NCBI GenBank assembly: GCA_002479245.1
Contig: DLMG01000046.1
Location: 1,359-14,580 of the forward strand
Source of the DNA: Verrucomicrobia subdivision 3 bacterium UBA7542
GTDB lineage: Bacteria; Verrucomicrobiota; Verrucomicrobiia; Limisphaerales; UBA11358
DNA length: 13,222 nt
Direction of reading: 5' to 3'
Both the position numbers and the translations under genes were made by a program. Positions 1 to 7,173 of this stretch are shown here, piece by piece (within the stretch, counting starts at the first letter, position 1; each line of letters opens with the position of its first letter). Under the pieces are notes generated by a model, which did no database searches, was not told the DNA's origin, and saw nothing but the letters and a program-made list of their open reading frames with translations.

Positions 1-6
1 GTGCAG

Positions 7-27
7 TTTTCGGCGGCTCGCCGAAAA
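7..27. repeat. Perfect 9-bp hairpin (possible bidirectional terminator)
   Basis: The arms TTTTCGGCG (7-15) and CGCCGAAAA (19-27) are exact reverse complements around a GCT loop. The A-tract on one side and T-tract on the other make it a candidate bidirectional Rho-independent terminator for a gene lying left of the window. No gene is visible in the first 440 bases, so its partner cannot be named. Confidence 0.6.
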
Positions 28-80
28 TCTCGTCCCACAAACTTTTTCGCGCCAATATCGGACAAAGAATGTGAGACGAA

Positions 81-121
81 GGTTTGGGCGAGCCGCCCAA
101 ACCGGCACGCGGGCCGCGTGC
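81..121. repeat. Two adjacent perfect hairpins, REP-like
   Basis: GGTTTGGGCG (81-90) pairs perfectly with CGCCCAAACC (94-103) around an AGC loop. It is followed at once by GCACGCG (105-111) pairing with CGCGTGC (115-121) around GGC. Two clean stems one base apart are typical of REP/BIME-like intergenic elements. The AGC loop of the first stem is the reverse complement of the GCT loop of the hairpin at 7-27. This is seen directly; the REP assignment is inference. Confidence 0.6.
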
Positions 122-206
122 GCTACCATTCCTATTTCGGAGTTCGGGATTAAACATCGTCTGGCGACTCTCCGCCGTCTCTCCTTTACTCCGAGAAACT
201 TCCGGC

Positions 207-222
207 GGGGAAACACCCCATA
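207..222 (+). promoter_or_regulatory. Orphan copy of the GGGG..ACACCCCATA motif
   Basis: GGGGAAACACCCCATA matches the core of the palindromic element found at 338-358, 7076, 9680 and 13020. This copy is 219 bases or more from the next gene start, so unlike the others it has no gene at the usual distance. It may be an auxiliary binding site or a by-product of local duplication. Confidence 0.4.
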
Positions 223-257
223 CCACTTTCGCAAGACGTGCCGGGTGCTGGGGCTTT

Positions 258-328
258 GACTCGCCCCGTGGGGTAATGCCACTCACGCCCACATCCGCAT
301 GGCCCGTCTCTACCCCACGAGGCGAGTG
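258..328. repeat. Long inverted repeat (17-bp arms, 35-nt loop)
   Basis: The arm at 258-275 (begins GACTCGCC, ends GTGGGGTA) is the reverse complement of 311-328 (begins TACCCCAC, ends GGCGAGTG). Positions 259-275 against 311-327 match at 16 of 17. Together with the flanking motif copies at 207 and 338, the whole stretch 207-358 is structured and non-coding. Confidence 0.55.
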
Positions 329-337
329 AACTGCCAT

Positions 338-358
338 ATGGGGTGAACACCCCATAGC
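338..358 (+). promoter_or_regulatory. Palindromic upstream element, copy 1
   Basis: ATGGGGTG and CACCCCAT form a perfect 8-bp inverted repeat around AA, followed by AGC. The CCCCATAGC half begins 91 bases before the ATG at 441, close to the spacing of the copies before 7174 (87), 9777 (86) and 13130 (99). CGTA lies 26 bases after the start of CCCC, exactly as in the copies at 7076 and 9680. It is probably an operator or promoter element of the membrane-protein gene. Confidence 0.55.
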
Positions 359-440
359 AAACGGCCAGGCCGGCGCGTATCATGCCACCTAAACAAATGG
401 AAAACCGGGAATGCCAGGCACGAACGGCGTTGCCTCAACG

Positions 441-920
441 ATGATGAGCGAACATCAAAAACATACGGAGTTTTTGCGGTATTGTCTTCGCTACGGCGAA
501 AGCACTGAGCACCAGGCACTGGAGGAAAAGATCACTCAGATTCAGCGCGACCAGCGCTGTGTGCAACGCGCGATGTGGCTGATGGCCATCTTGACTGCGC
601 TCGCTGTGGCTGGCCTTGGCTATCCGGCGATTTTGGTGGAGAACTTTTCCTACAACACGCCGCAATTCATTGTGAACCTTATTTGCGCGCTGGGGCTGGC
701 ATCGCTGATTTGTCTGCTGGTTTTTGTGGGCCTCGGGATGGCTTATCGCAAGAAGCTGGACCAACGGCGGGAGGAATGTCGTCAGTTGGTCACGAGGCTG
801 TTGGAGTCTCGCCTGGGCAAGCCGGTCACCACGCCCATGCGAGACAGGCGAGACAATCGTGTCGGCGAGGGAGATGGCAGGACCGTCCGTGTTGCCAACG
901 AGACAATGGTTCTCCAGTAA
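441..920 (+). CDS. Small two-pass membrane protein, function unknown
   Basis: Encodes 159 residues from the ATG at 441; an in-frame ATG at 411 would add ten. I prefer 441 (or 444) because the upstream palindromic element then lies at the same distance as before other genes in this window. Residues 1-43 are hydrophilic and probably helical, rich in Glu, Gln and Arg. Hydrophobic segments follow at about 44-66 and 76-102. A basic, probably helical tail (KKLDQRREECRQLVTRLLES) follows, and residues 130-159 look disordered. A hairpin membrane topology with both ends on the same side, probably cytoplasmic given the positive residues after the second segment, is inferred. I recognise no catalytic motif or named family. 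The gene is monocistronic, separated from the next by about 250 bases of repeat-like sequence. Confidence 0.75.
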   Translation: MMSEHQKHTEFLRYCLRYGESTEHQALEEKITQIQRDQRCVQRAMWLMAILTALAVAGLGYPAILVENFSYNTPQFIVNLICALGLASLICLLVFVGLGMAYRKKLDQRREECRQLVTRLLESRLGKPVTTPMRDRRDNRVGEGDGRTVRVANETMVLQ

Positions 921-1177
921 GGATTGAATCAGCCGCACGGGCTGAACTCCGGTTCGCGTGCCACAGCCACAACGTCACAGGGCTGTTTCATTTTTCAAAT
1001 CTTCCGCCACCAGAGGTCGAGGCCGACAAATTCGGAGGGCCAAGCTCTGCGCGCCCCAAATCAGCCTTCCTTGCCGCGTCGAAATGATAATGAAGGCGGG
1101 AGCCTTCAGCCTTTAGCCTTTCTTTGGCCAGCGCGGCATTGACGCCGCCGCCGCTCCGGCGCACACTCGCTTCCACC
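921..1177. other. Spacer without a convincing gene, repeat-like 3' half
   Basis: Open frames here end quickly or have no plausible start. A tandem heptamer series (GCCTTCA, GCCTTTA, GCCTTTC) sits at about 1101-1122, followed by a G+C-rich stretch around 1128-1162 whose frame runs without a stop into the downstream restriction enzyme. Low-complexity tandems like this are common in intergenic repeats. No terminator or promoter could be identified with confidence. Confidence 0.4.
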
Positions 1178-4100
1178 ATGCCAGCCGGGTTCCGCCTTCA
1201 TCCGCTTGCATCTGATTCCAGCGCGACGAGTCAGATTTCGGCGCGACAAGTTGATGCAGCCAGCCGCGTGACGGAGTTTTACGCGGCCTTTGCACGGGTG
1301 AAACAGCTTGTGGCGGATTTTCGGGCCAACGAGAAATTCTACCGTTCCCCGGCCTATCAGGAACAGGAGGCGCGCCGCGACTTCATTGACAAATTCTGGC
1401 TTGCCCTCGGCTGGGACGTGAACCACGAGACCCAAAAGAACCCCTTCGAGCAGGAAGTCAAGGTCGAGCGAGGTCTCTCCCTCTCCGCCTCGACCGGGGA
1501 GAGGGACGGGGTGAGGTGTCGAAGCTCCCAGCGGCGGGCCGACTACGCCTTTTACCTCGCGCCGAATTTCGACAACGTAAAATTCTACGTTGAGGCCAAG
1601 AAACCCCATGGCGACATCGCCACGGCGGACAATTATTTCCAGACCATCCGCTACGGTTGGAGCGGCAAAACCAAAATTGCGGTTTTGCATGACTTCGAGC
1701 AATTCGAGATCGCGGACTGCCGCTTTGAACCGAAGATTGAGACGGTTCTTTCCAGGAACATACGCAAGTTCCATTTCCACGATTACGAAGACGAGGAAAA
1801 ATTTGCCGAAATCTATTGGTTGTTTTCGCGCGAAGCAGTTGCCAATGGCTCTCTCGAGAAATTTGCGGCCACGCTTCCGAAGAAACGGGCAAAAGATGTT
1901 CAGCCCGGCGACATAGATGAAAGATTTCTCAAAGCGCTGGACGAATTCCGCGACGAACTTGCCCGCGCCTTCAAAAACCGGAACGCCAATCTCGACGGCG
2001 AAACACTTACCGAAATCACCCAACGTACGCTGGATCGCCTCGTTTTCCTGCGCTTCCTTGAAGACAAACACATCGAACCGCAGAACCACATCGCCTATTT
2101 CGGCGACAAGGGCACCGCCTGGCAGGATTTCATCGCCGAATCCCGCCGCCTCGACGGCATCTACAACGGCATCGTCTATAAAAAACACGAAATCCTCGAC
2201 GCGCCCGGCTTCAAGCTGGATGACGACAGCTTCTCCGGCATCTGCGAACGCCTTTCCCATCTCAATTCGCCCTACGATTTCAACGCCATCCCGATCCACA
2301 TCCTCGGCAGCATTTACGAACGCTTTCTTGGCAAGGTCATCGTCACCACCGACAAACGCGCCCGGCTGGAGGAAAAACCCGAGGTTCGCAAAGCCGGCGG
2401 CGTTTATTACACACCCGAATACATCGTCCGCTACATCGTCGAAAACACCGTCGGCAAACTGATTGCCGGCAAAACCCCCGCGCAAATTGCCGAAATGCGC
2501 TTTGCCGACATCGCCTGCGGCAGCGGCTCATTCCTGCTGGGCGTCTATGACCTGCTCATCCGCCACCACACCAAGTTTTACAACGACCACCCCGGCAAGG
2601 CGAAAAAGGGCGACGTGATGGAACGCGACGACGGCCTGCACCTGTCCCTGCAAAAGAAACGCGAAATTCTGCTGGCCAACATCTACGGCGTGGACATTGA
2701 CCCGCAGGCCGTGGAAGTGGCGCAACTCTCGCTCTACCTGAAACTGTTGCAGGACGAAACGCCCGGTTCCGCCCGCAACTACCAGTTGGAATTTCATGAA
2801 ACGCTGCTTCCCACGCTCAACAAAAACATCGTCTGCGGCAACTCGCTCATCGGCGCTGACATTTTGACCGGCCAGCTCTTCGCATCGGATGAGGAAAAGA
2901 AACTCAATCCGATGGATTTTGAGCAACGCTTCCCGCACATCTTCAAGACCGGTGGTGGCGGGGTATTGCGCGAAACGGCAACACCGCTGGATTTCAATCT
3001 GCCCGGCGTGCCGTTGCACGGCGCATTCAGCTACAAGAAAAAGAAAATGCCCAAGGTCGCGCCGCCCGCCATGCTGGAATCCGAAGGCGGCTTCGATGCG
3101 ATTGTCGGCAATCCGCCGTATGTTCGCCCGCATAATCTCGACGATACCGTGAAAAAATATTTCTGGCAGCACTACCGCACCTTCACGCACAAGTCAGATT
3201 TGTATTGCTGCTTCATGGAAAACGCCACGCGATTGCTCAAGCCCGGCGGGCTGTTCAGCTATATTGTTTCCCACGGCTGGTTAAGATTGAATAGTTTCCA
3301 GGAGCTTCGACGTTTCATTTTGCAAAACTACCGCATCCTTCAATTGGTCGAGTTCCCCTACAATGTCTTTGCCGACGCGCAGGTTGCGACCGGCATTTTT
3401 GTTTTCGAGAAATCCACGAAAGACAAAAACGCCCAAATCCAGGTGCGCCAGGCAACGCCAGTCGGAAACGATGCCGCCTTTGAAGTCGTTCGCGAAATAC
3501 CGCAAAAGACATTTCAGGAAACCTTTCAGAACGTCTTTGACACCAGTATTTCGCCGGAGACCGAAGCGATCAAAGAAAAGATGCGGGGCGGAATCTTGAT
3601 TGGCTCAAAGTTTGAAATCTGCTTCGGTTTGAAAACCGGGGACGATGAAAAGTTTTTGCACTACACGAAGAGATTGCATCCTGACGACAAGCGTTTGCTT
3701 CGCGGGGATGACGTGAAACGATACGAGTCAAAATACAAGGGCGAGTATGTCTGGTATGTGCCAAAGAAAATGCGGGAACACCGTCAGACCGCTCGTCCCG
3801 GAGAACCGCGCCGCTTCGAACAGCCGAAAGTGCTGGTCAAGGACACCTCGGCTGATTTCGCCTGCACTTACGACCCAGATTCGTTTTATGTGAAGGATGT
3901 TCTGATTGTCATTCCCAAACCGGATGCCGCGAATAATTGCGATCTCCGGTTCGTTGCCGGTGTCATCAACTCCAAAGCGCTCCGTTTCTATTACCGAACC
4001 ACATTTCAAACCCTTCACGTCCAAAACGAGGAGCTGGCAAGCCTTCCAATTCCGAGAATCAATTTGGAAGACCCGCCGGACAAAGCGCGGCACGACCGGA

Positions 4101-4297
4101 TGGTTGAACTGGTCGAGCAGATGCTGGCGGCCAAAAAGCAACTGGCCGGGGCGCAGAGCGACAAGGACAAGGATTTTTACACCAACCGCTGCGACGGCTT
4201 GGATCGCCAGATTGACGCCCTGGTCTATGACCTTTACGCCCTCAACCCCGCCGAAATCAAAATCGTGGAATCCGCCTCCGCCGGCGCTTCGGCGTGA
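1178..4297 (+). CDS. Type IIG (Eco57I/TaqI_C-like) restriction enzyme-methyltransferase
   Basis: A single polypeptide of about 1039 residues joins nuclease, N6-adenine methyltransferase and target-recognition parts, as in Eco57I-class type IIG enzymes. It would cut and methylate DNA at its own recognition site. From the ATG at 1178, an HsdR_N-like nuclease region lies at about 50-170 with D122 (RRADYAFYL) and E139-A-K141 (FYVEAKKP), a PD-(D/E)XK core. The SAM-binding motif FADIACGSGSF is at 442-452 and the catalytic motif NPPY at 645-648. A TaqI_C-like recognition region follows at about 835-965 (LLRGDDVKRY to LASLPIPRI). The start is uncertain: TTG at 1124 extends the frame, and GTG at 1268 lies just before the conserved-looking RVTEFYAAFARVKQ. 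Residues about 100-117 look like an inserted palindromic element, so nuclease competence is not certain. No separate R, M, S or BREX genes are nearby, so it probably acts alone as a defence gene. Confidence 0.9.
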   Translation: MPAGFRLHPLASDSSATSQISARQVDAASRVTEFYAAFARVKQLVADFRANEKFYRSPAYQEQEARRDFIDKFWLALGWDVNHETQKNPFEQEVKVERGLSLSASTGERDGVRCRSSQRRADYAFYLAPNFDNVKFYVEAKKPHGDIATADNYFQTIRYGWSGKTKIAVLHDFEQFEIADCRFEPKIETVLSRNIRKFHFHDYEDEEKFAEIYWLFSREAVANGSLEKFAATLPKKRAKDVQPGDIDERFLKALDEFRDELARAFKNRNANLDGETLTEITQRTLDRLVFLRFLEDKHIEPQNHIAYFGDKGTAWQDFIAESRRLDGIYNGIVYKKHEILDAPGFKLDDDSFSGICERLSHLNSPYDFNAIPIHILGSIYERFLGKVIVTTDKRARLEEKPEVRKAGGVYYTPEYIVRYIVENTVGKLIAGKTPAQIAEMRFADIACGSGSFLLGVYDLLIRHHTKFYNDHPGKAKKGDVMERDDGLHLSLQKKREILLANIYGVDIDPQAVEVAQLSLYLKLLQDETPGSARNYQLEFHETLLPTLNKNIVCGNSLIGADILTGQLFASDEEKKLNPMDFEQRFPHIFKTGGGGVLRETATPLDFNLPGVPLHGAFSYKKKKMPKVAPPAMLESEGGFDAIVGNPPYVRPHNLDDTVKKYFWQHYRTFTHKSDLYCCFMENATRLLKPGGLFSYIVSHGWLRLNSFQELRRFILQNYRILQLVEFPYNVFADAQVATGIFVFEKSTKDKNAQIQVRQATPVGNDAAFEVVREIPQKTFQETFQNVFDTSISPETEAIKEKMRGGILIGSKFEICFGLKTGDDEKFLHYTKRLHPDDKRLLRGDDVKRYESKYKGEYVWYVPKKMREHRQTARPGEPRRFEQPKVLVKDTSADFACTYDPDSFYVKDVLIVIPKPDAANNCDLRFVAGVINSKALRFYYRTTFQTLHVQNEELASLPIPRINLEDPPDKARHDRMVELVEQMLAAKKQLAGAQSDKDKDFYTNRCDGLDRQIDALVYDLYALNPAEIKIVESASAGASA
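1474..1520. repeat. REP-like palindrome inserted in frame in the restriction gene
   Basis: TCCCTCTCC (1478-1486) pairs with GGAGAGGGA (1498-1506), an 11-nt loop between them, followed by GGGGTGAGG. This is the familiar dispersed palindrome of GC-rich environmental genomes, whose reverse strand reads PHPVPLPGRGGEGE. It lies inside the coding frame between VERG and QRRADYAF, adds roughly 15-18 residues rich in Ser, Gly and Arg, and keeps the frame. Related palindromes lie in the non-coding region at 6544-6587 and 6907-6927. Confidence 0.7.
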
Positions 4298-4314
4298 CAA
4301 GGGAGTGCGGCCAA

Positions 4315-5580
4315 ATGAAATTCACGCAAACATTGGAATCCATGAAAACAGGCTTCCCGTTCTGTGCGGTCGGCATTTTCTTGAGCCTGATCTTTCTTTG
4401 TTCCTGCGCGACGGAGCAGTCCATTCATCGGTCTCTGCCGGCAGACGTGCCCATCAACAAGGACGCAGGGCGCGGCGGCTCGTTGATGGTGACGGTCCAG
4501 TTGGAAAACGGCCAGGAGCTGCCAATGATCTTGGACACCGGAGCAGGTTCCACTGTTCTTGATGAATCCCTGAAGTCAAAGCTGGGAAAGCCCCTCGGCA
4601 CAGCGCCTATGCATAGCGTCTTCGGTATATCCACCAATAACTTTTATACGGCGCCAAAGCTCTATTTAGGAGACGCTCCGTTATTGATGACCGGCACGGC
4701 AATCGTAACTTGGGATGTTAAGAAGAGGCTGTCATCTCCCGCGCACCGTCCCGTCATGGGCATTCTCGGCATAGACGTTCTGGAGCACTACTGCATCCAA
4801 TTGGATTTTGCCGCGGGCAAAATGCGCTTCCTTGACGACCAGCACGCCGACAAATCCACGTGGGGCCAGCCCTTTCCCATTGTGCCGGTGAACGATGATG
4901 ACTCGCGGCCCGCCGTCGCGGAAAATCTGCTCGGTCGGCAAGGCCCGCATTCGCTTATTGACAGCGGTTGGCTCGGGGATGGAGCGCTGATGCCGAAGTA
5001 TTTCCAGCTCTGGACCAACTCCGCGGTTGTGCCCACGAACGGGGAGGCGCGCTCGCCCGACGGCGTGTTTGGCGGAAAAAAGTATTTCTTTGTTAATTTG
5101 TCGGAGATGGATTGGCCGTCGGATGCCATCGGACTGAACTTTCTGGCGCGCCACCTGGTCACGTTCGATTTTCCCAATCACACCCTGTATCTCCAGCGCC
5201 AATCCATCGGCCCGCTGCCCAATCCGAAGTTGGCCGCGTTCAAGCCTATTCCTGACAAGGAACCGAAAGTCACCGCCCACTTGCGCGCCGTGATACAGGA
5301 CTTGATTGACGGCACTGAACATGCCGATGACTACACCGCGTCGGCTTGGAAGAGGTTGCTGTCCAAACAAAGGGACATTCAAGCGCTTACAAAACGCGTC
5401 GGTGACATTGTCTCGCTGACCCCGGTGGAACGCAGCAGCGTGTTTGGCTGGCGGCGCAGCTACTGCTACCGGATGGAGTTCACCAACGCTACCCTTCTGG
5501 CGCACTTCGTCCTCAACGGACAAAACAAGCTGGCCTCCGGTAAGATGGAAGTTGTGGAATGGAAAGAACCGGTTGACTGA
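4315..5580 (+). CDS. Lipoprotein with two aspartyl-protease-like lobes
   Basis: Encodes 421 residues. The ATG at 4315 is chosen with a weak GGGAG about ten bases upstream; ATG 4342 (MKTGFPFC) is an equally good signal-peptide start. A hydrophobic segment ends in LCSC, so C31 is the likely lipidation site and the protein is probably anchored on the periplasmic side. MILDTGAGST (D74) with MGILGIDVL (148-156) forms a retropepsin-like lobe. SLIDSGWLGDGA (D216) followed by DAIGLNFLARHLVTFDF forms a second. Two D-[TS]-G motifs in one chain suggest a self-contained bilobal pepsin-like arrangement, whereas many bacterial retropepsin-like proteins dimerise. The last 120 residues match nothing I recognise. 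The gene starts 17 bases after the restriction gene and could be cotranscribed with it. Protease activity is inferred from the motifs only. Confidence 0.75.
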   Translation: MKFTQTLESMKTGFPFCAVGIFLSLIFLCSCATEQSIHRSLPADVPINKDAGRGGSLMVTVQLENGQELPMILDTGAGSTVLDESLKSKLGKPLGTAPMHSVFGISTNNFYTAPKLYLGDAPLLMTGTAIVTWDVKKRLSSPAHRPVMGILGIDVLEHYCIQLDFAAGKMRFLDDQHADKSTWGQPFPIVPVNDDDSRPAVAENLLGRQGPHSLIDSGWLGDGALMPKYFQLWTNSAVVPTNGEARSPDGVFGGKKYFFVNLSEMDWPSDAIGLNFLARHLVTFDFPNHTLYLQRQSIGPLPNPKLAAFKPIPDKEPKVTAHLRAVIQDLIDGTEHADDYTASAWKRLLSKQRDIQALTKRVGDIVSLTPVERSSVFGWRRSYCYRMEFTNATLLAHFVLNGQNKLASGKMEVVEWKEPVD

Positions 5581-5635
5581 GGCACGGAATGAATTGGACA
5601 GCCTTTGTCCCAGGGCTCGAAATACAATTGTTCGC

Positions 5636-5749
5636 ATGAAAGAAAAAATTTACGAGCCGGTCAGGGAATTTGAGCGGCAGACCAGTTATTGTCCACGTAG
5701 AACGTGGCAGGCCGCTGTATCTGGCCTGGCGCATCCTCGACGAGGCGCG
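5636..5749 (+). repeat. 114-bp direct repeat, copy A
   Basis: Positions 5636-5749 match 6405-6518 with eight differences (93% identity), and the similarity stops sharply at both ends. The repeat begins at an ATG (MKEKIYEPVREFE). After about codon 12 the protein-like frame seems to switch by one base to one reading GRPVIVHVERGRPLYLAWRI, which runs to a TGA at 5775-5777. The differences fit the same picture: upstream changes are silent in frame 1 (GAG/GAA twice), and downstream changes are conservative or silent in the shifted frame. It therefore looks like a duplicated remnant of a small gene, already frameshifted before duplication. Confidence 0.75.
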
Positions 5750-5779
5750 CAATATCAACGTTCTCATAACAAACTGAAC

Positions 5780-6352
5780 ATGAAAAAAATCGCTGCTTTA
5801 TTGGCTTTGCTATTTTCGGTTGCCGTCGGATTCAGCCAGGAACAACTGACGCCGGAAAGGTTTCGTGAGATTGTCGCCACACCGGGCGACAATGTGCCGT
5901 TGCAGCCCAAACTCGCCGCCGGCAGTCCGCTATGGACCAATGCCACGGTGAATGTGGTCCTGAAATATCAAACCGGGAAAGTTTTCACGGAAGAAATCAC
6001 TCAAACCGCCAAAACCATTGGCGGCAAATACATCGTGTTCACCGGCCAATCGCAATTTTACCACCAGCCGATGAGCAGCATCCTGACGTTCGACGAAAAG
6101 GCGTCGGCGCTCAAGATTTATGGTCTTTATGGCGATGGTCATGGCGGCGACATCGTGACCGAGGGCCTCATTGTCTATGATTATGAGAAAAAAATTTACG
6201 CCGCGAGCGCGGCTTATGGCGAAGGATTCAAGGAAATCACTGTCGGTTCGTATTCCAAAACGGAAAGTTCGGACCGCACATTGGTTTATAAAGACGGTGT
6301 TTTATCCATGACTCGGGAGGTCAAGACCAGACCGGTCGTCGAAAAGAAGTGA
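5780..6352 (+). CDS. Secreted protein of unknown function
   Basis: Encodes 190 residues from the ATG at 5780; the frame is open further upstream but only through the 114-bp repeat, and a clear Sec signal peptide (MKKIAALLALLFSVAVGFSQ) fixes the start. The mature part alternates short hydrophobic strands with Gly and Tyr (GGKYIVFTGQS, LKIYGLYGDGHGG, LIVYDYEKKIYAASAAYGEG). That suggests an antiparallel beta barrel or sandwich, somewhat like lipocalin or DUF1579-type proteins. That resemblance is by eye and weak. No catalytic residues or cysteines stand out, and it ends in a Lys-rich tail. The gene is bracketed by the two copies of the 114-bp repeat, which may reflect its insertion or the duplication of a neighbour. 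Confidence 0.75.
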   Translation: MKKIAALLALLFSVAVGFSQEQLTPERFREIVATPGDNVPLQPKLAAGSPLWTNATVNVVLKYQTGKVFTEEITQTAKTIGGKYIVFTGQSQFYHQPMSSILTFDEKASALKIYGLYGDGHGGDIVTEGLIVYDYEKKIYAASAAYGEGFKEITVGSYSKTESSDRTLVYKDGVLSMTREVKTRPVVEKK

Positions 6353-6404
6353 GTCGTTTGACGCGAATCACGCCGATTAGTTGAGAGTTGAATGGGAAAA
6401 CCGA

Positions 6405-6518
6405 ATGAAACGAAAAATTTACGAACCGGTCAGGGAATTTGAACGGCAGACCAGTTATTGTCTACGTAGAACGTGGCAGGCCGCTGTATCTGGCCTGGCG
6501 CATCGTGGATGAGGCGCG
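6405..6518 (+). repeat. 114-bp direct repeat, copy B
   Basis: Second copy of the element at 5636-5749. In the frame of its ATG (6405) it encodes 35 residues, MKRKIYEPVREFER onward, ending at TGA 6510-6512. The shifted frame from TTG 6439 instead reads NGRPVIVYVERGRPLYLAWRIVDEARDYF and then runs into REP-like sequence. Neither frame looks like an intact gene. I read it as a pseudogene fragment that was duplicated, though a short expressed peptide from 6405-6512 cannot be excluded. Confidence 0.7.
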
Positions 6519-7075
6519 TGATTATTTTCGGACAAGCTGGGTTCCCTCACCCGGCTCCGCCACCCTCTCCCATCAGATGGGCGAGGGACTGGCGGACAAA
6601 CTCGCCCACCGCGCCGAGGTGGTGTTTGCCCATCAGCCCTCCTGGGCACGTAAAGCTTCCAACTTCGCCGAGGCTTCGATGGACAGGTCGCCACGTGACA
6701 AGCAGCCACAATTTCAGAGCCAGTGCGGACGCGAGGCCATCTTGGCCAGCATGAGACATTGGTTGGCCGGCAGTCTATCCTCCGTAGCAGCGCACTGCGA
6801 AGGACGGATGTTGGCCAAAGAAAACCCCGCTCTGTTCCGCGACCTGCCGGAAAGCTTCAAAGTCGGCCACCCGTTGCCGGCTCACTCAACATTGCAGAAA
6901 AGAGCACCTCTCCCCAGAGCGGAGAGGGAGAATCATCGTCAGCGGTTTGTCCACGGCTGCGAGTTGCTTCCGCGTTAGACCACATCAAACCAATTGAATC
7001 TGAGGTGGGTGGCCGGTTCGTTCCTCGATTCCTGCCAGTTTGATCAGTCCCGGCTGAACAAGGCCTCGAGCTGCG
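6519..7075. repeat. Intergenic block of decayed dispersed repeats
   Basis: No credible gene lies here although one frame is open across most of it. Visible pieces are a near-perfect palindrome CCCTCTCCCATC (6563-6574) with GATGGGCGAGGG (6576-6587), preceded by CCCTCACCC, and a second stem CCTCTCC (6907-6913) with GGAGAGG (6921-6927). There is also a piece around 6652-6685 (AACTTCGCCGAGGCTTCG) and one around 6779-6818 (TCCGTAGCAGCG with a downstream CTGCGAAGGACGGA). These resemble several families of small mobile palindromes known to accumulate in GC-rich environmental genomes. The block marks a site that has taken repeated insertions. Confidence 0.6.
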
Positions 7076-7134
7076 GTAGGGTTACACCCCATAGCGAAAA
7101 ACCACCCGGCAACGTAGTTTCGCCAAATTAGCAG
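7076..7134 (+). promoter_or_regulatory. Palindromic upstream element, copy 2 (extended)
   Basis: GTAGGGTTACACCCCATAG begins 98 bases before the ATG at 7174. The GGGT/ACCC arms are separated by three bases. From 7076 to 7116 it matches 9680-9720 at 39 of 41 positions, then after a one-base indel both share GCCAAATTAGCAG. Conservation well beyond the palindrome and ending before the coding region implies a promoter plus operator or a conserved 5' leader, not a random repeat. Confidence 0.65.
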
Positions 7135-7173
7135 GCACAACAGCAAACCAAACACGCAACGAAAGTCACCATT

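Noticed and set aside
338..379. Reading the motif plus CGTA as an ECF sigma -35/-10 pair
   Set aside because: The gap between AACA and CGTA is 26 bases, well beyond the usual 16-17, and CGTA is missing in the copy at 13020.
452..463. AACATCAAAAAC resembling the leader shared by 8740 and 12404
   Set aside because: It is inside the coding sequence of the membrane protein (EHQKH) and shorter, so chance is likely.
1106..2485. 459-codon open frame on the minus strand
   Set aside because: It lies wholly opposite the restriction enzyme, whose motifs are clear, and contains the repeat translation PHPVPLPGRGGEGE.
4732..5637. 301-codon open frame on the minus strand
   Set aside because: Shadow of the aspartyl-protease-like lipoprotein, with composition typical of antisense translation.
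5444..5779. N-terminal extension of the secreted protein to 5444
   Set aside because: The extension overlaps the preceding gene and translates the repeat; a clean signal peptide begins at 5780.
6439..6978. 179-codon open frame starting NGRPVIVYVERG
   Set aside because: Only its first 27 codons are protein-like and they belong to the duplicated 114-bp fragment. The rest translates REP-like palindromes and other repeats.
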